A DNA stretch of 10,332 bases from Rs1 sp034111875 (GCA_034111875.1 JAWUWK010000033.1:1-10332); one strand, 5' to 3'; counted from the stretch's first letter, positions 1 to 6,794 are shown. A program made the numbers and translations. The notes: generated from the sequence alone by a model not told the origin.

Positions 1-706
1 TCCCTAAGGGGCAGTGGGTCATCCGCTTCGGGCGCGGGGGTGTCTGGTGCGAACCGCTCAAAAACGCACTGATGGTGGTGATCACGCGCTACCGCAAGTA
101 AAGGTTGGATATCAGCCTCTGTGCATAGCCCAACATTGTTGGCGCTGAAATAGCCCGTATCTGCTAACAGATCCGTCACTTTGCCCAACTTATCCGGCAA
201 GGCCGAAAGATTTTTCAGAGCCGGTTCAATTTGCTGTTTGTCATTCGTTGCCTGAGTCACATGCGTACTCATGACCAGCATCGTATCCGTATCGACACTG
301 GCCTGTGCGTTAAAGCACTGCTCGAATCCGCCCCCGGACACTGGCATGATGCGCGATTCTTCATCGGTCAAATTAACCTGGTCTTTAGCTTTAGGGTCGC
401 ATTGCGGTGGCTTTGGTTCCCGTCCCTTAGGCTTTTTTCCGGCATCCCGTTGAGCCTGCCGTTTTGCTTCTTTACGCTGGTAGACCGCTTGCTCGTGCTC
501 AAAGCGCTCCTTAGCCCGCTCCTCAATTTTTAGTTTTGCTACATCCAGCGGTTTTAGTCGGACTTCACGGCGAGCAATCTTCGCACGCAGGTCTATGCCA
601 TCGCCCACCGGACGAAACCTGCCAGATGGTCCTCAGTCAGCCAGTTCGAGACTGAGGGCGGCAACAGATAGTCAGTATCGCGATCAACAGTGACAAAACG
701 ATTCAT
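1..706 (-). pseudogene. IS1182-family transposase, internally deleted and frameshifted, cut by window edge
   Basis: Read on the minus strand, an ATG at 706 opens the typical N-terminus of this family (begins MNRFVTVDRDTDYLLPPSV, then WLTEDHLAGFV). After about 32 codons the frame runs into a TAG at 593-595. Homology resumes in another frame from about 609 and stays open for 200 codons to the left edge. That part has a charged coiled stretch (IARREVRLK...), then VNLTDEESRIMPVSGGGFEQ, FNAQASVDTDTMLV, THVTQATNDKQQIEP and LLADTGYFSANN. These are the usual core motifs of IS1182-type DDE transposases, and the Asp of LLADTGY is probably one of the catalytic acids. The stretch that normally separates the two parts, well over 100 residues including the first catalytic region, is missing. 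The junction near 605-611 therefore combines a deletion with a frame change, so the gene is dead. The family call is by eye from remembered motifs. The C-terminus lies outside the window. Confidence 0.85.
1..706 (-). mobile_element. IS1182-family insertion sequence remnant
   Basis: This is the element around the broken transposase. It runs off the left edge, so only its transposase-start side is visible. I could not identify a terminal inverted repeat with confidence. The element-proximal boundary lies somewhere in 707-777, because istB homology from another element begins at about 778. The window thus shows one degenerate element directly against another in opposite orientation. Confidence 0.7.
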
Positions 707-777
707 TATTGTTATCCGGTCGTCGTAAGGAGTTTATGAGTATCTCACAAAGGCAGTTCGATTAAGCGATTAAGTCC

Positions 778-1389
778 GACAGACTGCTAGTGGATAAATA
801 GTCAATGCACCGTCAAAACAATAAAGTGACTCGCTTGCTCAATACAGCAAAACTAAAACTGCATGCTCAACCAGAAGACATTGATTACGGCCATCCGCGG
901 GGGCTGAAGCAAAGCCAGTTCGCTGACTTGTTGAGTAGTCATTGTATACAGCAACATCATAATGTGTTGATTACAGTCCCGACAGGCTGCAGTAAAACAT
1001 ACCTAGGCTGTGTACTTACGACTCAAGCATGTCGTCATGGTTTATCAATGCGTTACTACCGCACATCCCGCTTATTAGAAATGTTCACTATCGCTCACGG
1101 CGACGGTCGTTTCCCGCGGCCAATAGCTCAGTTAGCAAAAGTTGATTTACTGGTATTAGATGACTGGGGATTAGAGAAGTTAAGCTTAAGTCAACGCAAT
1201 GATCTATTGGAAATAATGGAAGATCGACATGGCCATCGCTCTATTTTAATTACCAGTCAATTATCCATCACTGCATGGCATAAAGCGATCGGAGACGCGA
1301 CGTTAGCCGACGCCATTTTAGATCGATTATTACATAACAGCCACAAGCTAAAATTAAGAGGAGAGTCGATGAGAAAAACATTGAATTAA
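778..1389 (+). pseudogene. istB: IS21-family istB helper ATPase, 5'-truncated and degenerate
   Basis: The frame from ATG 805 gives 194 residues typical of the IstB C-terminal two thirds. It contains an EDIDYGHPRGL segment, a P-loop region ITVPTGCSKTY, the Walker B LLVLDDWGLE, then DLLEIMEDRHGHRSILITSQL, ADAILDRLLHNSHKL and a terminal GESMRKTLN. Intact IstB is about 250 residues. In the same frame upstream of 805, codons 778-798 read DRLLVDK, matching the usual ERLGLLVDRE of IstB. They are followed by TAG at 799-801, exactly where a Glu codon is expected. So the true reading frame extends upstream, is interrupted by an amber codon, and ends at a stop at 763-765. The Walker A is damaged: the usual GPTGVGKS reads VPTGCSKT, with both key glycines lost. 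No istA partner is present. ATG 805 is an incidental start and the product is unlikely to be active. Confidence 0.85.
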
Positions 1390-1572
1390 ATATCTGAATC
1401 CGATCCCTTTGAATGCTAAAATCGAACCCTTAACTTTAGAAAATAAAGTGATCGAATAAAACCGGTACAGGTGATCGAATAAACCAGAATTCGCAACTTC
1501 ACACTAAATGCGCTTGAGTATAATTTATCACTGCTTAAAAAAGCTTTATACACAGATACATAGTAGCTACGA
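1390..1572. other. Intergenic: IS21 tail and convergent gene ends
   Basis: The istB remnant (plus strand) and the GntR regulator (minus strand) converge here. The left part belongs to the IS21 tail described separately. From about 1496 to 1572 the sequence is AT-rich non-element DNA. A short GCTT-AAAA-AAGC hairpin near 1534-1545 is too weak to call a terminator. No other gene or RNA is visible. Confidence 0.5.
1448..1495 (+). repeat. IS21-like right end with two subterminal direct repeats
   Basis: The 13-mer GTGATCGAATAAA occurs at 1448-1460 and again at 1471-1483, 23 bp apart. The second copy is followed by CCAGAATTCGCA. Right ends of IS21-family elements commonly carry repeated GTGATCG... 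blocks and finish in a sequence resembling CCGGAATNCGCA. The position, about 60 bp past the istB stop, fits this. The element would end near 1495. This is pattern recognition from memory; no left end is available for comparison because it has been lost. Confidence 0.6.
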
Positions 1573-2277
1573 TTAGTTTGGTTGTGCTAGATCCGTCGGT
1601 TCTTCAGCACATTCAAAACGCCACAATCTGGTATAACTCATGGAAATATGAGAACGCCTAATATGCCCAACAGCTGATAGATCACCTACTGCTAATGCTT
1701 GCAAGATGCTATCAATTTCCTGGCAAAAGACCACAGACTCTGTCTCTAAGTTCATATGAGGAATCGACTTTATCCATATTCGCGCAGTTTGATAATACAA
1801 CCTTTCTGATACTTCTCGCAGTGGCGCACTCCTGGTTAAGTTAAACACAGCATGTGAAAAATCCATGTTTAGTTGCGAGAAATCACGCAGGTCAGGATTG
1901 GCTATAAGCGCTTGTCCACGTTTGGAAAAACTTTCCCATATCCTTAAATCAATATCATCTACCGCAATAGGTGATAACTTACCAATGAGCTCAGCAAGCT
2001 CCATTCTTAATTCATAAGCTTGTCGTAACTCTTTGATATTAATATCAGTAACAATAGTACCTACCCCGTGTTTAGCGGTAAGTAACCCTTCTGATTCTAA
2101 GCGTACTAGTACGCGTCGCAAAGGAGTGCGGCTCACACCAAATTCGGCCGCTAGTACCTCTTCACGCAAACGTGTGTTGGGTAGATAATAGAGCAAACAA
2201 ATGCGCTTGCGTAATTCATCGTATAAATCTTCAAAGCGTTTTCTAGCACCACCTTGTGAGACTTCAATTTTGCTCAT
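1573..2277 (-). CDS. GntR-family transcriptional regulator, FadR/FCD subfamily
   Basis: A 234-residue protein of normal length for this family. An N-terminal winged helix-turn-helix occupies about residues 15-77 and contains VLAAEFGVSRTPLRRVLVRL (41-60) followed by ESEGLL, the standard GntR recognition-helix region. The C-terminal all-helical FCD ligand-binding domain spans about 85-219. Many FCD domains bind a metal through three His residues. Aligned by eye, the His of the NxxFH motif is Ser141, the His of the EHxxI motif is Ile188, and only His210 (RRSHI) remains, so effector binding may be metal-free. It lies downstream of doeA on the same strand with a 127-bp gap and is the obvious candidate local regulator. 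Known ectoine-gene regulators are EnuR (MocR-type GntR) and AsnC/DoeX types. This one is neither, so the effector is unknown. An AGGGA lies just before the ATG, with a further GGAAG upstream. Confidence 0.88.
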   Translation of the reverse strand: MSKIEVSQGGARKRFEDLYDELRKRICLLYYLPNTRLREEVLAAEFGVSRTPLRRVLVRLESEGLLTAKHGVGTIVTDINIKELRQAYELRMELAELIGKLSPIAVDDIDLRIWESFSKRGQALIANPDLRDFSQLNMDFSHAVFNLTRSAPLREVSERLYYQTARIWIKSIPHMNLETESVVFCQEIDSILQALAVGDLSAVGHIRRSHISMSYTRLWRFECAEEPTDLAQPN

Positions 2278-2333
2278 ATGTCCCTAGCTTCCTTCGCTAT
2301 AATTCGGTGCATAGTTTGAGTTTTTTTGTGGGG

Positions 2334-2361
2334 AGCGTCAATCGATGAAAGGATTAACGCT
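2334..2361. promoter_or_regulatory. Candidate operator: 10-bp inverted repeat upstream of the GntR gene
   Basis: AGCGTCAATC (2334-2343), eight bases, then GATTAACGCT (2352-2361). The arms pair over ten positions with one G-T mismatch. The site lies about 57 bp upstream of the regulator start, and on the minus strand overlaps a TTGACG that could be a -35 element. No T-run follows on the minus strand, which argues against a terminator for doeA. It therefore fits an autoregulatory binding site better. No binding data; inference only. Confidence 0.4.
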
Positions 2362-2404
2362 AAATAACAACGTTTTTTCCCCCATCTTTTACGGCTGCTT
2401 TTTA

Positions 2405-3589
2405 TTATTCTTTAATAGTCAGCTCGCGTGGTCTATCGCAAAAACACTCAGCTGCACCACTTTCTTTAATTAAAATACTCTCGGTTATTTCTAGCCCCCA
2501 ATCTTTCATCCATAGACCTGGCATAAAATGAAAGGTCATTCCAGGTTTTAGCTCGGTGCTATCTTCATCACGTAAAGAGATGGTTCGCTCGCCCCAATCT
2601 GGTGGGTAAGAAAGCCCAATAGGGTAACCACAGCGAGCACCTCGCTCAATGCCAGCAAGCTTGAGTGGCGCAGCTAATGCTCTAGATATATCACCCGCAG
2701 TGTTGCCTGATCGCGCGGCTTCAATACCTGCTTCTAATCCCTCAACTAGCGCTTTTTCTGCATTGAGAATCGAAGCTGGAGGCTTACCCAAATACACCGT
2801 ACGGCATAAAGGTGCGTGATAACGACGATAGCAACCTGATAGCTCGAAAAAAGTGGCTTCACCTTTGACAAATTCACGCCCGTCCCAAGTTAAATGCGGT
2901 GCAGCAGCATCAGAACCGCTGGGTAGTAACGGTACAATTGCCGCATAATCACCCCAATCCTCCCCTACTCCTAATATTGCATCACGATATATTTCTGCCA
3001 CCAGCGCATTTTTATTCAAGCCGGGCTCTATGCGCGCAATTGCACCATCAACAATTTTTTCTGAGATACGCGCTGCTTTTCGCATAAAAACTAGCTCTTC
3101 AGCAGATTTAATGCCTCGCTGCCAGTTCACTAATCCCATGGCATCTACTAAATTTGCTTGCGCTAATGATGCCTTTAAAGTGAGATATGCTTTCGCTGAA
3201 AAATAATAATTTTCCAGCTCTAAACCCACTGTTTTTTGCGCATAGCCTTGTTCAGTAATAATACGGGCTAGTACTTGCATTGGGTGACGCTCTAAAGACT
3301 GCACATAATGATCTTCATAATGCATGATTCGGCTGCTATCCATCCAAACAGTCCGCAGCGCTCCATTGCCATCTTGCTGGCGCCCCCACCAAATAGGCTC
3401 TTGATCGTGAAAAACCAACACCCCTTGGTGAACATAAAACGACCAGCCATCATAGCCTGTCAACCAGTTCATGTTTGAGGGGTCTTCAACAAACAACACA
3501 TCGATATTTTGTTTAACCATTGCCTTCCGTGTTTTGCTGAGCCGGCGTTGGTATTCTTGAATGCTAAAAGGGGTTAAATGACTGCTCAT
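2405..3589 (-). CDS. doeA: Ectoine hydrolase (M24/creatinase-fold)
   Basis: Predicted to hydrolyse the ring of ectoine to N-acetyl-L-2,4-diaminobutyrate, and probably 5-hydroxyectoine to the 3-hydroxy analogue, in the cytoplasm; also called EutD. The 394 residues match the usual length of about 390-400. An N-terminal creatinase-like domain (about 1-155) contains SNMNWLTGYDGWSFYVHQ (38-55), highly characteristic of DoeA, and HYVQSLERHP (94-103). The C-terminal pita-bread domain (about 160-394) has PHLTW (231-235), ELSGCYRRYHAPLCRT (249-264), GYPIGLSYPPDWGE (321-334) and LEITES (366-371). The His/Asp metal ligands of true M24 aminopeptidases are largely replaced, as in creatinase and DoeA. The start at 3589 follows an AGGA Shine-Dalgarno. 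It diverges from the transporter genes and shares their promoter region. Other M24 creatinase-like hydrolases are the alternative, but the motif agreement and the doeB/TRAP context favour DoeA. Confidence 0.9.
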   Translation of the reverse strand: MSSHLTPFSIQEYQRRLSKTRKAMVKQNIDVLFVEDPSNMNWLTGYDGWSFYVHQGVLVFHDQEPIWWGRQQDGNGALRTVWMDSSRIMHYEDHYVQSLERHPMQVLARIITEQGYAQKTVGLELENYYFSAKAYLTLKASLAQANLVDAMGLVNWQRGIKSAEELVFMRKAARISEKIVDGAIARIEPGLNKNALVAEIYRDAILGVGEDWGDYAAIVPLLPSGSDAAAPHLTWDGREFVKGEATFFELSGCYRRYHAPLCRTVYLGKPPASILNAEKALVEGLEAGIEAARSGNTAGDISRALAAPLKLAGIERGARCGYPIGLSYPPDWGERTISLRDEDSTELKPGMTFHFMPGLWMKDWGLEITESILIKESGAAECFCDRPRELTIKE

Positions 3590-3627
3590 AGTGATCCTCG
3601 ATTAAATCGTGCTACTCAATAGCATTT

Positions 3628-3656
3628 AAATTAAAACTGTATTTAGAAACGTACAA
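3628..3656 (-). promoter_or_regulatory. Candidate sigma70 promoter for doeA
   Basis: On the minus strand TTGTAC (plus 3651-3656) is followed after 17 bases by TAATTT (plus 3628-3633). This places transcription initiation about 30 bp before the doeA ATG. The -35 element overlaps one arm of the GTACAAT inverted repeat. Predicted by eye from consensus only. Confidence 0.4.
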
Positions 3657-3673
3657 TTAGCGCAATATTGTAC
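3651..3673. promoter_or_regulatory. Candidate operator: GTACAAT-N9-ATTGTAC inverted repeat
   Basis: Perfect 7-bp arms GTACAAT (3651-3657) and ATTGTAC (3667-3673) lie in the divergent region. One arm covers the predicted doeA -35 box. The right arm continues as TGTACACA (3669-3676), and that octamer recurs at 3762-3769 just before the transporter gene. Symmetry, position and recurrence suggest a regulator site able to control both directions, with the adjacent GntR protein as the natural candidate. Inference only. Confidence 0.45.
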
Positions 3674-3718
3674 ACATCTATAATAACAATCATAATAATG
3701 CCAGCATATTGTCCTATA

Positions 3719-3746
3719 TTACAAGCCTGTTTAATTGACTTAATAT
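3719..3746 (+). promoter_or_regulatory. Candidate sigma70 promoter for the TRAP/eut/doeB operon
   Basis: TTACAA (3719-3724), a 16-base spacer, then TAATAT (3741-3746). An alternative -10, TATATT, overlaps at 3744-3749, and an alternative -35, TTGACT, lies at 3735-3740 without a good -10. The transcription start would fall near 3753, immediately before the TGTACACA copy at 3762-3769, a position suited to repression. By eye only. Confidence 0.35.
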
Positions 3747-3798
3747 ATTTACGTGACATGATGTACACAACAATAGTAGAAATTTATTACTTTAATAA

Positions 3799-3813
3799 CG
3801 AGGAATCAATATA
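3799..3813 (+). promoter_or_regulatory. Ribosome binding site leading to a non-canonical ATA start
   Basis: CGAGGA (3799-3804) lies seven bases (from AGG) before ATA at 3811-3813, an ideal spacing for initiation there. The codons that follow encode the positively charged n-region (KLK) of a signal peptide. No ATG, GTG or TTG is available between the in-frame stop at 3796-3798 and TTG 3853. CTG at 3817 is the only nearby alternative. Confidence 0.6.
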
Positions 3814-4782
3814 AAACTGAAGTCAATTAGCCAGATTACTGTCGCTCTCGCTTTGAATAGTTTACTCGCTCAAGGCGCTCTCGCAGCTGAGTGGAAGTAT
3901 GTAATGGAAGAAGGCCTCACTGATCCCCAAGGCTTATATGCCACTAAGTTCAAAGAAGAGATAGAGAAGAACTCGGCACATACTATTAGAATTTATCCCG
4001 TTGGCACACTAGGCGAATCTGCCGATGCTATGGAACAAGCGCAAGCCGGTTTATTGCAATTCATTGATCAGTCTCCAGGGTTTACTGGCGCGTTGATTCC
4101 CGAAGCGGAAGCTTTTCCCGTTCCTTATCTTCAGCCTACAGACCCTGCTAAAATTAAAAAGTTTTTCAAAGAAGGTAAAGCGGTTAATGAAATGTTCCAC
4201 GATAGCTATCGTGAGCAAGGGCTAGAGCTATTAGCGATATTCCCAGAGGGCGAAATGGTTGTCACTACCATGAAAGAATTTCGTACCCCTGCCGATCTTG
4301 AAGGCATGAAAATTCGCACCATGACATCGCCCTTATTACTTGAAACTTACAAGTCATTTGGCGCATCTCCTATCGCAATGCCATGGGGTGAGCTAAAAAC
4401 CAAGATGATTGACGGCCAAGAAAACCCCGCTATCTGGATCGAAGCTTATTGCCTAGATGATTTAGCACCCGTGCTAACTTATACCGGTCATGGACAATAC
4501 ACTACCGCAGTGATGGCTAATGCTGATTTCTATGATGGGTTAGGTAAAGAGGATCAGACTCTGATTCAAAACGCCACTAAAGCTGCACATGATTACATTC
4601 TAGATGTGGCGGTAAAGCTTGATGAAACGGGCCTTGCTAAAATAATAGAAACGAACCCGAATGTTAAAATTGTACGCTTGACTGATGCAGAACGTCTTGT
4701 ATTTAAAGAGCGTGCTAAATCGGTTGAACTTGCTTTTATCAAACGCGCAGGAGATCGCGGAAAGCGATTCTTGAGCAAATGA
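3811..4782 (+). CDS. teaA: TRAP transporter substrate-binding protein, ectoine/hydroxyectoine type (TeaA/UehA-like)
   Basis: Periplasmic binding protein that would capture (hydroxy)ectoine for the TRAP permease encoded next. From codon 3811 the product has 323 residues. A signal peptide begins KLKSISQ, has a hydrophobic core VALALNSLLA and ends ALA or ALAA before EWKYVMEE, which resembles the mature start of Halomonas TeaA. Further TeaA-like segments are GTLGESADAMEQ (65-76), QFIDQSPGFTGALIP (83-97), FPEGEMVV (144-151), the family Arg in KIRTM (167-171), IDGQENPAIWIE (200-211) and TGHGQYTTAVMAN (225-237). Two oddities: the start codon aligned with the Shine-Dalgarno AGGA (3801-3804) is ATA. 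Also, PWGELKTKMIDGQENP is about four residues shorter than the usual PWGEVY-x-ALQTG-x-IDGQE motif. An upstream in-frame stop at 3796-3798 excludes a longer gene. A TTG at 3853 gives a shorter product with a mutilated signal peptide. Ligand assignment rests on TeaA resemblance and neighbours. Confidence 0.85.
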   Translation: MKLKSISQITVALALNSLLAQGALAAEWKYVMEEGLTDPQGLYATKFKEEIEKNSAHTIRIYPVGTLGESADAMEQAQAGLLQFIDQSPGFTGALIPEAEAFPVPYLQPTDPAKIKKFFKEGKAVNEMFHDSYREQGLELLAIFPEGEMVVTTMKEFRTPADLEGMKIRTMTSPLLLETYKSFGASPIAMPWGELKTKMIDGQENPAIWIEAYCLDDLAPVLTYTGHGQYTTAVMANADFYDGLGKEDQTLIQNATKAAHDYILDVAVKLDETGLAKIIETNPNVKIVRLTDAERLVFKERAKSVELAFIKRAGDRGKRFLSK

Positions 4783-4807
4783 AGATAGATATCACAGCAG
4801 CAGATAA

Positions 4808-4825
4808 CTAGCACACACGAGCTAG
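4808..4825 (+). terminator. Small hairpin between binding-protein and permease genes
   Basis: CTAGC (4808-4812), an 8-base loop, GCTAG (4821-4825), then CTTTATCCC. A perfect palindrome ACAGCGCTGT follows at 4840-4849. The 159-bp gap between the binding-protein stop and the small-permease ATG is the largest inside the operon. Such structures often stabilise the upstream message or reduce permease expression. There is no proper U-tract, so a true terminator is doubtful. Confidence 0.3.
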
Positions 4826-4941
4826 CTTTATCCCCCGCTACAGCGCTGTCATTAGAGCAATGCAATCATTCAGATAGAGATTTCTAAATATATTAAAGCG
4901 CTGATAGCTATTTTTCAGGGTAAACAAATTAGGAGTTCACC

Positions 4942-5502
4942 ATGGCCCAGAAGCCTAAAAGCACTAGAGGCCCTCTTAAATTTTTTAATACAGTTGATTC
5001 GGCAATTGCCAAGTTCGAAGTTTTTATGATGGCCGCTGGGGTGATTTTTATGGCCGTTAACACAATGGTTAACGTCATTAGCCGCTTTATGTTTAACCAC
5101 TCCATTATTTTTTCAGAAGAACTTAACAACATTTTTATTCTGTTAGTTACTTTTGCAGGTATAGGCTACGCAGCCAGACAAGGTAGACATATTCGCATGT
5201 CGGCTTTTTATGATGGCCTTCCTTTTAGGCAGCGAAAATGGATGATGACACTTATCTGCGGCATAACAGGGATATGTATTTTGGTTCTCGCATGGTTCGC
5301 CGTTGAGTATGTGCTTAACCTGATGAGTAAAGGCCGAGTGATGCCAGCCTTAGGTATCAAAGTTTATATCACTTATTTATGGGTGCCTGTTGGGCTTTTT
5401 ATTACAGCGATACAGTATTTATTAGCTTGCTATAAAAACCTGACCGAAGAGGATCTTTATTTGTCTACCAACCTTAAAGAATATGAATTGATGGAGCTAT
5501 AA
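4942..5502 (+). CDS. teaB: TRAP transporter small permease, DctQ family (TeaB/UehB-like)
   Basis: Inner-membrane small subunit of the TRAP transporter, which pairs with the large permease. The 186 residues contain four hydrophobic segments at about 28-48, 57-78, 100-123 and 140-165. Between the second segment and the following loop lies FSEELNNIF...TFAGIGYAARQGRHIRM, cut here to its key residues; it matches the family pattern of an EEL motif followed by G-x-H-I. The start ATG is preceded by AGGAG (4931-4935), a strong Shine-Dalgarno. The stop is two bases before the large-permease ATG, so the two are surely co-translated. The ectoine role comes from the neighbours rather than from the sequence of this subunit. 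Confidence 0.88.
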   Translation: MAQKPKSTRGPLKFFNTVDSAIAKFEVFMMAAGVIFMAVNTMVNVISRFMFNHSIIFSEELNNIFILLVTFAGIGYAARQGRHIRMSAFYDGLPFRQRKWMMTLICGITGICILVLAWFAVEYVLNLMSKGRVMPALGIKVYITYLWVPVGLFITAIQYLLACYKNLTEEDLYLSTNLKEYELMEL

Positions 5503-5504
5503 CC

Positions 5505-6794
5505 ATGGCTTTAACTATTTTCCTCATCATGTTGGTGTTTTTATTACTAGGTTTCCCGATGATGATCCCACTTATTGTCGGATCATTTGTTGGCGTTCTG
5601 ATGCTGTTTGATGGTGATATTAGTAAAACCGAATTTCTAGTACAACAAATGTTAAGCGGCATACGCCCTTCTTCTTTAATAGCAGTGCCAATGTTTATTC
5701 TTGCGGCTGATATTATGACGAGAGGTAAATCTGCCGATAGATTAATCGACTTAGTAATGGCCTTTGTACGCCACATTAAAGGCGGCTTAGCCGTTAGCAC
5801 CTCTTGCGCTTGTGCTCTTTTTGGTGCTGTTTCAGGCTCTACTCAAGCGACAGTTGTCGCCGTTGGCGGCCCTCTTCGCCCGCGTATGCTTAAAGCAGGC
5901 TACAAAGATTCGTTCATTTTGGCACTAATTGTCAGCTCTAGTGATATCGCATTTTTAATCCCACCAAGTATCGGCATGATCATCTACGGCGTTGTGTCCA
6001 AATCATCAATCCCTGAGCTATTTATTGCAGGTATAGGACCAGGTTTGTTGATCCTAGTTTTGTTCTCAATTTACAGCATGATCTACGCGACAATTAAGGG
6101 CGTTCCAACCGAGCCTGCGGCAAGTTGGCGCGAGCGATTAGCTGCCATAAAAGATGCGCTTTGGCCGTTAGGCTTTCCGATTATTGTTGTTGGAGGGATT
6201 TTCGGTGGGATTTTTAGCCCTACTGAAGCCGCCGTGGTGAGCGTACTATATGCACTGTTTCTTGAGTGTATGGTATTTCGTACATTAGGCCTCACTGAGC
6301 TGTTAGATACTGTTAAATCAACTGGCTTAATAACCTCTGTGGTGTTTATTTTAGTCGGCGCAGGCGCGGCTTTTGCATGGGTGTTATCCTTTGCGCAAAT
6401 TCCACAACAAATACTTGAGAACATTGGTATTTATGACATGTCAGCCACTAGCGTATTGTTTGTAATCGCCATTGCCTTTTTTGTCGGTTGTATGTTTGTC
6501 GATCCAATTGTAGTAATTTTGGTACTCGTGCCTATTTTCGCACCGGTTATAAAAAGCACTGGGCTTGATCCAGTACATGTGGGTGTTTTAATCACCTTAC
6601 AAGCAGCGATAGGCTCAGCAACTCCGCCTTTTGGCTGCGATATTTTTACCGCTATTGCCGTTTTTAGACGCCCTTATTTTGAAGTTATTAGGGGAACACC
6701 ACCGTTCGTATTTATCTTGCTGTGTGTCGCTGTGCTGCTGATTTTCTTTCCGCAAATAGCGCTATTTCTCAGAGATGTGGCCTTTAACAAATAA
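5505..6794 (+). CDS. teaC: TRAP transporter large permease, DctM family (TeaC/UehC-like)
   Basis: Large membrane subunit that carries solute and sodium across the inner membrane. The 429 residues match the usual length of about 425-435, with about a dozen hydrophobic segments. Recognisable DctM motifs are GFPMMIPLIVG near the N-terminus, VPMFILAADIMTRG (about 60-73), FGAVSGSTQATVVAVGGP (about 106-123), the IPPSIGMIIYGVVS stretch (about 152-165), GGIFSPTEAAVVSVLYAL (about 234-251) and ATPPFGCDIF (about 373-382). Two bases separate it from the small permease. It is followed after 47 bp by eutA, and that gap contains a small palindrome CTTATCATAAG (6816-6826). No defects were seen. Confidence 0.92.
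   Translation: MALTIFLIMLVFLLLGFPMMIPLIVGSFVGVLMLFDGDISKTEFLVQQMLSGIRPSSLIAVPMFILAADIMTRGKSADRLIDLVMAFVRHIKGGLAVSTSCACALFGAVSGSTQATVVAVGGPLRPRMLKAGYKDSFILALIVSSSDIAFLIPPSIGMIIYGVVSKSSIPELFIAGIGPGLLILVLFSIYSMIYATIKGVPTEPAASWRERLAAIKDALWPLGFPIIVVGGIFGGIFSPTEAAVVSVLYALFLECMVFRTLGLTELLDTVKSTGLITSVVFILVGAGAAFAWVLSFAQIPQQILENIGIYDMSATSVLFVIAIAFFVGCMFVDPIVVILVLVPIFAPVIKSTGLDPVHVGVLITLQAAIGSATPPFGCDIFTAIAVFRRPYFEVIRGTPPFVFILLCVAVLLIFFPQIALFLRDVAFNK

Noticed and set aside
231..533. Plus-strand open frames over the left transposase region
   Set aside because: They lie antisense to the clearly homologous IS1182 transposase frame, have no ribosome site and show low-complexity, unrecognisable protein.
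1448..1483. Two GTGATCGAATAAA copies as a possible CRISPR or iteron
   Set aside because: There are only two short copies with a 10-bp gap, placed where IS21 right-end subterminal repeats are expected.
2278..2404. Intrinsic terminator for doeA
   Set aside because: The only good hairpin (2334-2361) is followed on the minus strand by C and A residues rather than a U-tract.
2899..3087. Short plus-strand frame within doeA
   Set aside because: It is the antisense shadow of a well-conserved DoeA segment, with no independent start signal.
3751..3769. TGACATGATGTACA as a GntR palindrome
   Set aside because: The half-sites TGACAT and ATGTAC do not match well as an inverted repeat; only the TGTACACA copy is kept as a shared element.
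4593..4865. Minus-strand frame over the end of the binding-protein gene
   Set aside because: It is antisense to conserved coding sequence and its protein matches no family I recognise.
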